Shown here piece after piece: positions 1 through 5,893 of a stretch of DNA of 8,814 bases. The first letter of the stretch is position 1; the number at the start of each line of letters is the position of its first letter. The DNA comes from Octadecabacter sp. GTDB lineage: Bacteria > Pseudomonadota > Alphaproteobacteria > Rhodobacterales > Rhodobacteraceae. The DNA lies in assembly GCA_018500065.2 (NCBI GenBank), contig JAHBAO020000121.1, forward strand, positions 1-8,814. The letters are read 5' to 3'. The notes beneath the pieces were generated by a model, which did not search any database, was not told where the DNA came from, and saw only the letters and a list, made by a program, of their open reading frames with translations. The translations under genes and the position numbers were made by a program.

Positions 1-128
1 CGCCACGACTTGCAGGATTGTGCGCTAAGAGGCGGGCCTCCGTATACCATTTGCTGCTGCACGGCTGCGCCACCGATCTGGGCTAACTCTTGTCGTAATC
101 GTCTAAACGCTGTTTTGCTTTGCGATTG
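1..128. other. Downstream flank of the left operon, no assigned gene
   Basis: This stretch follows the stop codon of the last minus-strand gene. I see no convincing terminator: GAGGCGGGCCTC at 29-40 can pair only as a very short stem and has no T-run in either direction. On the minus strand the frame continuing directly past the TGA at 131-129 stays open to the window edge, reading roughly QSQSKTAFRRLRQELAQIGG and on. It could be chance, or the start of a gene lying mostly outside the window. An ATG at minus-strand position 50 lies in that frame but has no good ribosome binding site. Confidence 0.3.
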
Positions 129-1292
129 TCACACTTCGAATTTCTTAATGAAATCACGATCCGGCTCGACACCAAGACCCGGGCCATCGGGAATAGTCAC
201 GAACCCATCTTGCTCGGCGACTTGGCGCTGGATGTTCAAAGGCTCAGTCAGCAGGTCGTCACGAAAATCGTTGTGAGTTGTATCGAATTCCAACATTGGC
301 TCCCATGGGTGCAGACCTCCGGGCATGGGGGGCATCGCAGCGAGTAGTTGAAGGTTTGCCGCAACGGCGATGGCGGACCCCCAGACATGGTTGATGACAG
401 GCGTGAAATGCGCGTGGCACAGTGCTAGAACCCGCAAATACTCGGTAATGCCGCCGAGGGCGCAAACCTCTGGCTGGGCAATATCCAGCCCGCGATTCTC
501 GAGGATGTTGCGCCAGCCCCAGCGCCCGAATTCGGCTTCTCCCCCCGAGATGTTTACCTTAAGCCCTGCTCGCAATTCCCGGTATCCGTCAAGGTCTTCT
601 GGCGCAACAGGTTCTTCAAACCAATAGGCGCCCATCTCTTCCAAAGCGCGTCCAACATAGAAAGCGTCCGAAGTTGTGTAACAGTGGTTTGCGTCCACCA
701 TGAATCGCCCCTTCCCTGCAACGCCCTCAGCGACCGCCGCACATAGCTGCACGTCGGCCTCGGGCCCCAGGCCGGTTTTCATTTTGGTTGCCGTAAAACC
801 CATCTCCAGGATCGCCGCAGATTCGTCTTTAAACCGCGCAACATGATCCTCCACGCTTTCGCGCTTGAGCATCATACCATATCCGTATGCCTGAACTTTT
901 GTGCGGTGCGCCCCACCAATAAGACGATGGATGGGTTGACCCGTCACTTTACCGGCGATGTCCCACAGAGCGATATCAACGCCGGATAGCGACTGCATCG
1001 GCATACCCTTTTGTCCGTGATCCCGCATCAGATTGTAGATCTTGTGCCAAATCACATCCCGATCCATCGGATCCATCCCAACCACCATCGGCGCAATGAC
1101 ACCTTCGACAATCCCTTTGTTGGCAACTGCAATCGCTCCGGGGCCAAAACACTCCCCCCAGCCAGTGATCCCTTCGTCGGTCGTCACTTCGACCAGATGA
1201 CAGGTGCGTTTGGAATAGTATTGCTGCGAATAGCCCAACTCCTCGGGCAAGTCGTATTGCAACACATGGCTTTTGACTTTCGTGATTTTCAT
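129..1292 (-). CDS. Enolase-superfamily enzyme, galactarolactone cycloisomerase-like
   Basis: 387 residues, full length for a mandelate racemase/muconate lactonizing family member. Such enzymes abstract the proton alpha to a carboxylate and then dehydrate, racemise or cycloisomerise acid sugars in the cytoplasm. The N-terminal capping domain spans about 1-130 and includes GWGECFGPG at 44-52; the barrel follows. Visible active-site residues are the KxK pair K170/K172, metal ligands D200, E226 and E252, the base H302 (NHVWGSA) and E331. The HVWG motif, the EPMLEFDTTHNDFR-like block and the TIPDGPGLGVE tail recall Agrobacterium galactarolactone cycloisomerase (Gci); this is from memory, not an alignment. 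Odd point: where the catalytic His-Asp dyad normally has Asp (QPD), this protein has Glu (QPE, E275). It is last in the six-gene operon, with AGGAG (1303-1299) six bases before the ATG, overlapping the upstream TAG. The family is secure; the substrate is unknown, perhaps an aldarolactone or aldonate. Confidence 0.88.
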   Translation of the reverse strand: MKITKVKSHVLQYDLPEELGYSQQYYSKRTCHLVEVTTDEGITGWGECFGPGAIAVANKGIVEGVIAPMVVGMDPMDRDVIWHKIYNLMRDHGQKGMPMQSLSGVDIALWDIAGKVTGQPIHRLIGGAHRTKVQAYGYGMMLKRESVEDHVARFKDESAAILEMGFTATKMKTGLGPEADVQLCAAVAEGVAGKGRFMVDANHCYTTSDAFYVGRALEEMGAYWFEEPVAPEDLDGYRELRAGLKVNISGGEAEFGRWGWRNILENRGLDIAQPEVCALGGITEYLRVLALCHAHFTPVINHVWGSAIAVAANLQLLAAMPPMPGGLHPWEPMLEFDTTHNDFRDDLLTEPLNIQRQVAEQDGFVTIPDGPGLGVEPDRDFIKKFEV

Positions 1293-1301
1293 TTGCTGCT
1301 C

Positions 1302-2315
1302 CTAGGTTTCTGGACCGAGATTGCTTTCCACGACTTTGAGGACCGCGGCCAAACTCGCGCGGCCTTCCGCCGCTGACACCAAGGGAGCGGCCCCTTTGAT
1401 GACATCAATGAAATGCTTGAACTGGATGGCGAAGGCATCCGCCCGTTCCACCTTTAGCGTCGCTGAACCAATTTGATTCCACCAGCTGCGTGGACCGTCA
1501 TAGGTCCAGAGCTGCAGGTCAGGGATCGACAAACCGCTCTGAGTGCCACCGATCGTGTAGCAACTCTGGGGTACATTTGGGTAGATCGGATTTTCGCCAG
1601 AGGTCATTTCCCAACTCCATGGGGCGACGACGCTATCAGAAACGGAAAAAGTCCCCAAGGCACCGCTTGCAAACCGCATCATAACAGCGGCTGTGTCCTC
1701 AACTTGGCCGCCACGGGCGGCGTTGCTGCGCATCGCCTGCACCTCAACGATTTCGCCACACAGATAACGCAGCAGATCAATATCGTGGATCAGATTGATC
1801 ATTGTTGGCCCGGCACCGGGACCTTTCCGCCAAGCCGCATCAAAATAGTCGTCCGGCTTGTATAGCCAAAACTGCCCATTCACAGCGACGATGTCGCCCA
1901 ACATGTTGGCCTCGATCGCCGCCTTCGCCCTCGCGATGATTGGATTATGGCGTCGGTGGTGCCCCACCAATACTGGCACACTCATTCGCTCTGAGGCCGC
2001 AACGATCCGATCGGCGTTGCGGAGCGTTTCGGCCATGGGCTTTTCAATAAGCACCGGAATGCCTGCCTCAAGACAAAGGATCGCCTGATCCGCGTGCAAA
2101 TGGTTCGGGGTCGCAACGACGACGCCGTCTGGACGGATGCTGTTTAAGCAATCTTCGGGGGTCGCAAATAAAGCAACGTCAAAGCCACTCGCGACCGCGA
2201 CCGCTTCTTTTGATGGATCCACAATCGCGCAGAGCTGTGCCTGCTGGTTAGCCTGCAGGATGTGGCGGCTGCCGATCAAGCCCGCGCCAAAGACGGCTAT
2301 GTTTGGTTTGCTCAT
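1302..2315 (-). CDS. Gfo/Idh/MocA-family NAD(P)-dependent oxidoreductase
   Basis: 337 residues, the usual length for the family, which oxidises or reduces hydroxyl groups of sugars, inositols and their acids in the cytoplasm. The N-terminal Rossmann fold shows GAGLIG at 10-15 and D33 at the end of the second strand, which suggests NAD rather than NADP. ATPNHLH (68-74) and EKP (91-93) are family hallmarks, with K92 the expected catalytic lysine. The C-terminal alpha/beta domain carries the substrate and catalytic segment around LIHDIDL, H177 being the likely catalytic histidine. The ATG follows the upstream stop after three bases, with only a poor ribosome binding site, so translational coupling is likely. 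Its position between an isomerase and an enolase-superfamily gene points to a sugar or sugar-acid substrate. Inositol-type dehydrogenase or 3-keto-sugar chemistry are alternatives I cannot separate from sequence. Confidence 0.9.
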   Translation of the reverse strand: MSKPNIAVFGAGLIGSRHILQANQQAQLCAIVDPSKEAVAVASGFDVALFATPEDCLNSIRPDGVVVATPNHLHADQAILCLEAGIPVLIEKPMAETLRNADRIVAASERMSVPVLVGHHRRHNPIIARAKAAIEANMLGDIVAVNGQFWLYKPDDYFDAAWRKGPGAGPTMINLIHDIDLLRYLCGEIVEVQAMRSNAARGGQVEDTAAVMMRFASGALGTFSVSDSVVAPWSWEMTSGENPIYPNVPQSCYTIGGTQSGLSIPDLQLWTYDGPRSWWNQIGSATLKVERADAFAIQFKHFIDVIKGAAPLVSAAEGRASLAAVLKVVESNLGPET

Positions 2316-2318
2316 GGA

Positions 2319-3182
2319 TTACCCAAAGATCTTTTTGAAGGTGCCAATGCACTGACGGAACCCCGCCTCAAAGTCGCCGTTGCCCGGATGGTAGACGGAT
2401 TCAAAACTGACCACATTGTCGTAGTGATCGTCCTTCAGCGCGCGTGCCAATGGGCTAAATTGTTCCGCCAACTGCCCTTTGCCCATCTCGGTCACGGTCA
2501 GGGTCGCGCGGGGCGTGTCGACGATCACGTCTTTGATGTGAATATGGCCCAAATAGTCGCCCCGCACTTCTTCATAACCGTTGGGGTACGCACGTTCGTG
2601 GCACCAACAGTTGTTTGCAGGGTCCCAGAGTACCCGAAGCACATCTTTGGCGCCAAGATCATCGATCAACTTGCGGGCCGTATAGTTGGAATTGACCATG
2701 GTTCCGTTACCAGTCTCGACGACCAATGTGACACCCTCGTTTCGGGCCAAATCAACCGCAGGTGCGATGAGCCGCAGCGTCCTATCCCAAGCACCGTGGG
2801 CAACGTTCCATTTCTCGGCACCGCCCTGCCCCCACAGAATCTGTTCCTTCTTGTTGGTCATGATCCGAACCAGAGGACTACCGACAATATGCGCCATTTC
2901 GATCACCCGTTTCAGGGCATCCATATGGCGTTCGTGGTCCGCGTCACCCGGTATGTTTGCTGTGGTCAATCCGGCGAAAACATGACGTGACAGACATGAA
3001 ACGGGCTTACCTCGTTCACGCAAAAGCTGGTCGATCTCGCGGATTTCTTGCGCTGAATGGTCCCCTACCTCTTTATCCCCAACGTACTGCAATTCGGCAT
3101 GGGTCAAGCCGAATTCATCCATCACATTAACGGCATGGCTGAGGTCGCGGCTGATTCCGTCGCAGATCACCCCTAGTTTCAT
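2319..3182 (-). CDS. Xylose isomerase-like TIM-barrel sugar isomerase/epimerase
   Basis: 287 residues, typical of the AP-endonuclease-2/xylose isomerase-like TIM-barrel superfamily (IolE/IolI, hydroxypyruvate isomerase, ketose 3-epimerases). These move a carbonyl or invert a carbon through a metal-bound enediolate. The expected metal ligands are all present at the ends of late strands: E156 in VVETGNG, D187 in WDPAN, H213 in HIHIKD and E261 in SFESVY. The N-terminus MKLGVICDGIS fits the first barrel strand, which is why I start at 3182; a longer in-frame reading from 3239 would add residues translated from within the upstream gene. The chosen ATG overlaps the upstream stop as ATGA. Immediately upstream is a beta-hydroxyacid dehydrogenase, a pairing also seen in four-carbon sugar-acid pathways (LtnD/DenD with OtnI), so a keto-acid isomerase is one possibility. 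The precise substrate is not predictable. Confidence 0.85.
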   Translation of the reverse strand: MKLGVICDGISRDLSHAVNVMDEFGLTHAELQYVGDKEVGDHSAQEIREIDQLLRERGKPVSCLSRHVFAGLTTANIPGDADHERHMDALKRVIEMAHIVGSPLVRIMTNKKEQILWGQGGAEKWNVAHGAWDRTLRLIAPAVDLARNEGVTLVVETGNGTMVNSNYTARKLIDDLGAKDVLRVLWDPANNCWCHERAYPNGYEEVRGDYLGHIHIKDVIVDTPRATLTVTEMGKGQLAEQFSPLARALKDDHYDNVVSFESVYHPGNGDFEAGFRQCIGTFKKIFG

Positions 3183-4078
3183 TTGGATCCATCGCGATGC
3201 AATTCGGCACCCACGATCTCTTCCATGACCCTCGTGCACACCCAGTTATCGCCTTCAGGATACTTCGTGCGACCAGCGTGAAATATCTGCATCGCGGCGG
3301 CAGCGGTATGTAGCGGGACACCCATTTCTTCGCCTAAGGACATAGAAATGGTGAGGTCCTTGTGCATCGTATGAATACTACTGCCAGTGCCTTCGAACTG
3401 GCGGTCGATAATCTTTTCCAGAGCGTTGTTCACGACACCACAGCCCGCTGAGGATGTGGAAAAAACATCAAGCAAGACCTGGCCAGATACGCCGGCTTTT
3501 GCCGCCAATGCCGCCGCTTCAAACGTGGCCGAAAACTGTGCTCCGATCAGGGATTGAAGGCAGGCCTTTACGGTTTGCCCATCACCCGGTTTGTCCCCCA
3601 CGTGATGGATGTTTGCCGACACGGCCTGCATCGCTGGGGCAAACTTTTCCATGACCTCGGCCGGCGCTGCCGCCATCATGGTCAGCGTTCCGTTCTGCGC
3701 GCCAGGAAATCCGCCAGAAACCGGCGTGTCGATCAGGTGAATGCCGCTGCCGGCCATTTCGTCTCCGATGGCCCGGGCTTCGACAGGTTTGATGGTCGCT
3801 GAAAGGATCACTGCCGACCCTTCCGCCATGTGAGCGCAAAGCCCGTCCGGACCCAAAATGACCGCCCGTGCCTGATCTCCATTCATGACCATAACGAAAA
3901 CCGCACCACAGGCCGCTGCGAGGTCCGCGAGGGAACCAGACACCTTACCTCCCATTTCACGAAAGGCAGCCACACGAACGGGATCTAGGTCGATTCCGTA
4001 GGTCTCTAAACCTGCCTTGATCAGGTTTTTGCCGAGGCCTGACCCCATGTCCCCCAATCCGATTACACCGCATTTCAT
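3179..4078 (-). CDS. 3-hydroxyisobutyrate/tartronate-semialdehyde-type dehydrogenase
   Basis: 299 residues, the normal length for the beta-hydroxyacid dehydrogenase family (3-hydroxyisobutyrate dehydrogenase, GarR/GlxR, L-threonate dehydrogenase). Visible features are the N-terminal nucleotide motif GLGDMG (7-12), D30 after the second strand, which favours NAD over NADP, the substrate signature DTPVSGGFPGAQNGTL (117-132) and the catalytic lysine K171 in GDGQTVKACLQSL. The usual KxxNN signature is altered to KACLQ: position 175 is Gln instead of Asn. As I recall, L-threonate dehydrogenase-like members also carry Gln here, so this may signal a sugar-acid substrate rather than 3-hydroxyisobutyrate. 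GGGAAGGAAA a few bases before the ATG is a good ribosome binding site. The gene overlaps its upstream neighbour (kdgK) and its downstream neighbour (the isomerase) by four bases each as ATGA. Tartronate semialdehyde reductase is the commonest automatic name, but is not proven here. Confidence 0.87.
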   Translation of the reverse strand: MKCGVIGLGDMGSGLGKNLIKAGLETYGIDLDPVRVAAFREMGGKVSGSLADLAAACGAVFVMVMNGDQARAVILGPDGLCAHMAEGSAVILSATIKPVEARAIGDEMAGSGIHLIDTPVSGGFPGAQNGTLTMMAAAPAEVMEKFAPAMQAVSANIHHVGDKPGDGQTVKACLQSLIGAQFSATFEAAALAAKAGVSGQVLLDVFSTSSAGCGVVNNALEKIIDRQFEGTGSSIHTMHKDLTISMSLGEEMGVPLHTAAAAMQIFHAGRTKYPEGDNWVCTRVMEEIVGAELHRDGSK

Positions 4079-4986
4079 GTGCTTTCCTTCCCATCAAAGA
4101 TGATCGCGCCCTTGTGACAGATGACATGTGCTGCAAGGGTATGGCCTGCCTGCAAGGCAGCGTTTGTCCCTTTTCCGTCGATAAAGGCGGACAGGAACGC
4201 AGCATTAAAACTGTCGCCCGCCGCAGTTGTATCGATCACCTGATCAGGAAGCTCAGAAGGCTCAAAAACTGACCCGTCGAGGCCGATTGGGCCAACTTCT
4301 CCGCGTTTCAGTGCGCCTTGGATCAGTCCGTAACCAGCGAACCGTTTCAGAACTGCCTCAGGGTTGGCATCCCCAAACAGGTTCATTTCGTCATCGACGG
4401 AAGGCAATCCAATGTCGCAGGCGCGCCATGCCCGTTCCATTTCTCGTCTGGCCAAATCAGGGTCGTTCCACAAATGCGGGCGGTAATTGCTATCAAAGGC
4501 AACGACTCCGCCGTCGTCCCGAAACGCCTTGATCGCCTGAAACAACTTCTCACGGTTCTCTTGACTGAGAATGGCAAGCGATATTCCTGAATAGAAAAGA
4601 TGCGTCAGGCCGGACAATAGCCGCTCAATCGACGGCAAATCGTCGTCGCCCAGCCGACGGGCCGCCGACTGATCCCGCCAATAGGTGAAACGTCGCTCGC
4701 CTTCGTCATTGGTTTCGATTGCATAAAGACCGGGGATCGCCACTGGATGCGTCACGACCCGGCTTGTACCGACATTGTAGGACGCCATGTGACGCAGAAT
4801 TCGATCTGAGAAACCATCCTTACCTAGCACGGTTATGTATTCAATCCCGCTCCGCTCCCGAGCAAGGTATGCTGCGGTGTTATAGGTATCACCGGCAACA
4901 CCCAATTGAGCCGCCGTCGTCTGGGAGGGAATGAGCTCGAGCATCACCTCACCCAAACAACCGATTTTAGCCGTTTTAGCGACCAT
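4075..4986 (-). CDS. kdgK: 2-keto-3-deoxygluconate kinase (PfkB family)
   Basis: 303 residues, close to the roughly 310 of KDG kinases. It transfers phosphate from ATP to 2-keto-3-deoxy-D-gluconate to give KDPG, the substrate of the Entner-Doudoroff aldolase. Sequence support: GDTYNTA at 32-38 in the sugar-binding region, the KdgK-like segment YWRDQSAAR at 102-110, FDSNYRPHLW at 164-173 (close to the FDNNYRPRLW of E. coli KdgK as I remember it), and the PfkB C-terminal signature DTTAAGDSFNAAF at 252-264 with catalytic D258. I start at the ATG at 4986, which puts the first strand (AKIGCLGEVMLEL) next to the N-terminus; an in-frame start at 5025 lies well inside the regulator gene and adds unlike residues. 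The start overlaps the end of the regulator by 11 bases. KDG kinase fits the KduD gene of the divergent operon. 2-keto-3-deoxygalactonate kinase activity is less likely but not excluded. Confidence 0.85.
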   Translation of the reverse strand: MVAKTAKIGCLGEVMLELIPSQTTAAQLGVAGDTYNTAAYLARERSGIEYITVLGKDGFSDRILRHMASYNVGTSRVVTHPVAIPGLYAIETNDEGERRFTYWRDQSAARRLGDDDLPSIERLLSGLTHLFYSGISLAILSQENREKLFQAIKAFRDDGGVVAFDSNYRPHLWNDPDLARREMERAWRACDIGLPSVDDEMNLFGDANPEAVLKRFAGYGLIQGALKRGEVGPIGLDGSVFEPSELPDQVIDTTAAGDSFNAAFLSAFIDGKGTNAALQAGHTLAAHVICHKGAIIFDGKEST

Positions 4987-5698
4987 CCTGCCCGTCCAAT
5001 TCTTCGCTGACCTGATCCCATGCAAACTTCAAATGCTCGCGCAGCGCGGCTTCGGCCTGATCGGGCTGCCTGCGAAGAATAGCATCGAATATCCTCGTGT
5101 GTGCTTCGAAGTTGACTTGGTTTCGTGATGGCATGCGCGGCATCTGGCGCCAGTGGACCGACAACCAATCTGTGTAGGCCGCATGGATTGCTGGTAGGAT
5201 TGGATTCTTTGGAATCTCATAAAGGACTTTGTGGAACCCGATATCGGTCTCGTAAAATCGCACCGAGTCCTCGATCGCTGCGCCGTTTGCGGCAAGTGCC
5301 TCTTCCAGCTTTGCGATATCCTCACCGGATGCGTTCAGGGCGGCGTGACGGACAAGGTTCACCTCCATCATGATCCGCATGTCAAAAAGGTTCCTGACGC
5401 CGCTTGAATCCCGAAGCAATTGCGACACCACGCTCCCCACAACGTCCAGTGCGGTATCATAACCTGGCTTGACGACAACGGGTCGAAAACGAGGCTGCGC
5501 CTTAATGAGTCCCTTGTTGGCGAGAGCAAGTACGGCTTCGCGTACAACCGTTCGGCTTACGCCGTGCTCTTGAACGATTTCCCGCTCCGCCGGAAGAGTC
5601 GCCCCAGCTGGCAAGCTACCGTCAAGAATCCTTTGTTCAAAATACTCAACAAGGACATCGGAAGCCCGAGTGGATTTCACATTGGACACTTTTGTCAC
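4976..5698 (-). CDS. GntR-family transcriptional regulator, FadR/FCD subfamily
   Basis: 240 residues. The N-terminal winged helix-turn-helix (about 13-75) shows LPAERE (35-40) and EHGVSRTVVREAV (44-56), the classic GntR signature. The all-helical FCD effector domain follows from about residue 100. Its metal and carboxylate-binding residues appear complete: D152 and H156 (DIGFH), H200 and H222. FCD regulators with this set usually bind a small organic acid through a metal ion, which suits a sugar-acid operon. The start is GTG at 5698, preceded by GGGTGA as a weak ribosome binding site. GTG codons at 5689 and 5680 are alternative starts that would shorten the protein by only three or six residues. 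It is the first gene of the left operon and borders the region with FadR-type operator matches, so autoregulation and control of both operons by repression and effector release is the simplest inference. The effector is unknown. Confidence 0.92.
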   Translation of the reverse strand: MTKVSNVKSTRASDVLVEYFEQRILDGSLPAGATLPAEREIVQEHGVSRTVVREAVLALANKGLIKAQPRFRPVVVKPGYDTALDVVGSVVSQLLRDSSGVRNLFDMRIMMEVNLVRHAALNASGEDIAKLEEALAANGAAIEDSVRFYETDIGFHKVLYEIPKNPILPAIHAAYTDWLSVHWRQMPRMPSRNQVNFEAHTRIFDAILRRQPDQAEAALREHLKFAWDQVSEELDGQDGR

Positions 5699-5730
5699 TT
5701 TTTCACCCGTTTCAGGTTGCAGCTGTCACC

Positions 5731-5768
5731 GACCAAACGGAACGAAGCCAAATTCTAATTAGACCAAA
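5731..5768. repeat. Direct repeat GACCAAA, 31 bases apart
   Basis: GACCAAA occurs at 5731-5737 and again at 5762-5768. The start-to-start distance is 31 bases, about three helical turns, so both copies would face the same side of the DNA. The same half-site core (ACCAAA) recurs in the operator at 5828-5842. This fits half-sites for the FadR-type regulator, although the first copy lacks a matching left half. It could be chance. Confidence 0.35.
5756..5766. promoter_or_regulatory. Near-match FadR-type operator
   Basis: TAATTAGACCA fits TNGTNNNACNA at five of six fixed positions (A instead of G in the left half). It partly overlaps a perfect 10-base palindrome, TCTAATTAGA, at 5754-5763. Lying 60-70 bases upstream of the regulator's start codon, it is a plausible autoregulatory site, with lower support than the two exact matches. 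Confidence 0.35.
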
Positions 5769-5790
5769 TAAGGCATTCTTACCTAAATTT

Positions 5791-5801
5791 TGCAAGTTGC
5801 A
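5791..5801. repeat. Perfect 11-base inverted repeat TGCAAGTTGCA
   Basis: TGCAA and TTGCA are exact reverse complements around a single G. The element lies near the middle of the intergenic region and does not fit the FadR pattern. It could bind a second regulator or overlap a promoter element. GTTGCA also occurs at 5716-5721. No function can be assigned. Confidence 0.3.
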
Positions 5802-5827
5802 TTCTGTCTGTGGACGCCATTCAAATT

Positions 5828-5842
5828 TTTTGTCATACCAAA
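5828..5842. promoter_or_regulatory. Predicted FadR-family operator, exact consensus match
   Basis: TTTTGTCATACCAAA contains an exact TNGTNNNACNA core (TTGTCATACCA, 5830-5840), and the dyad extends to five of six paired positions in arms TTTTGT/ACCAAA. This is the general operator pattern for FadR-subfamily GntR proteins, and such a regulator is encoded next door. It lies 52 bases upstream of the start of the plus-strand operon, where binding could block RNA polymerase. Confidence 0.55.
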
Positions 5843-5849
5843 GAGAGTC

Positions 5850-5871
5850 GGCTTGAAGTTTGCTTCAGGTC
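5850..5871 (+). other. Possible 5'-leader hairpin before the right operon
   Basis: A nine-pair stem can form between 5850-5858 and 5863-5871 (core TTGAAG / CTTCAG) around the loop TTTG, with seven Watson-Crick pairs and two adjacent-region G-U pairs. It ends 22 bases before the start codon at 5894. It could be a leader RNA structure or a DNA-binding dyad. There is no T-run, so it is not a terminator. Confidence 0.3.
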
Positions 5872-5882
5872 CAAAATCATCG

Positions 5883-5893
5883 TGGTGGTACAA
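5883..5893. promoter_or_regulatory. Second exact FadR-type operator match, abutting the start codon
   Basis: TGGTGGTACAA matches TNGTNNNACNA at all six fixed positions and ends on the base before the ATG at 5894. It covers the place where the ribosome binding site would be; no good AGGAG is present, only GGTGG. If real, it would act as a roadblock to transcription. Its outer positions are less symmetric than the site at 5828-5842. Confidence 0.4.

Larger units (their letters stand above)
5699..5893. promoter_or_regulatory. Divergent promoter/operator region between the two operons
   Basis: This 195-base region is the only sizeable non-coding gap and must drive both operons. It is noticeably more AT-rich than the genes, with runs such as AAATTTTTTGT around 5823-5833. 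I could not identify a convincing -35/-10 pair in either direction. A weak plus-strand candidate is TTGCAT (5798-5803) with TCAAAT (5821-5826) at 17-base spacing. The region contains several symmetric elements, listed separately. Confidence 0.75.

Noticed and set aside
29..40. GAGGCGGGCCTC as a transcription terminator for the left operon
   Set aside because: The stem is only four or five pairs with a tiny loop and no T-run follows in either direction.
2262..2990. 242-codon open frame on the plus strand over the isomerase gene
   Set aside because: It lies antisense to a convincing TIM-barrel gene in an operon with overlapping starts and stops, and its translation shows no recognisable domain.
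3183..3239. Longer start for the isomerase gene, 19 residues upstream
   Set aside because: The extra residues are translated from within the upstream gene in another frame, while the ATGA overlap at 3182 places the first barrel strand at the N-terminus.
4987..5025. Longer start for kdgK at 5025
   Set aside because: It would overlap the regulator by 50 bases and add residues unlike the start of PfkB kinases; the ATG at 4986 fits the fold.
5752..5757. TAGAAT on the minus strand as a -10 element for the regulator operon
   Set aside because: It matches TATAAT at five of six positions, but no reasonable -35 lies 16-18 bases upstream, so I did not call a promoter.
5810..5893. 28-residue N-terminal extension of the mandelate racemase-like protein from a GTG at 5810
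   Set aside because: The family N-terminus begins naturally at MALVEKI (5894), the catalytic residues then number almost as in mandelate racemase, and the extension would be encoded by the operator-rich region.
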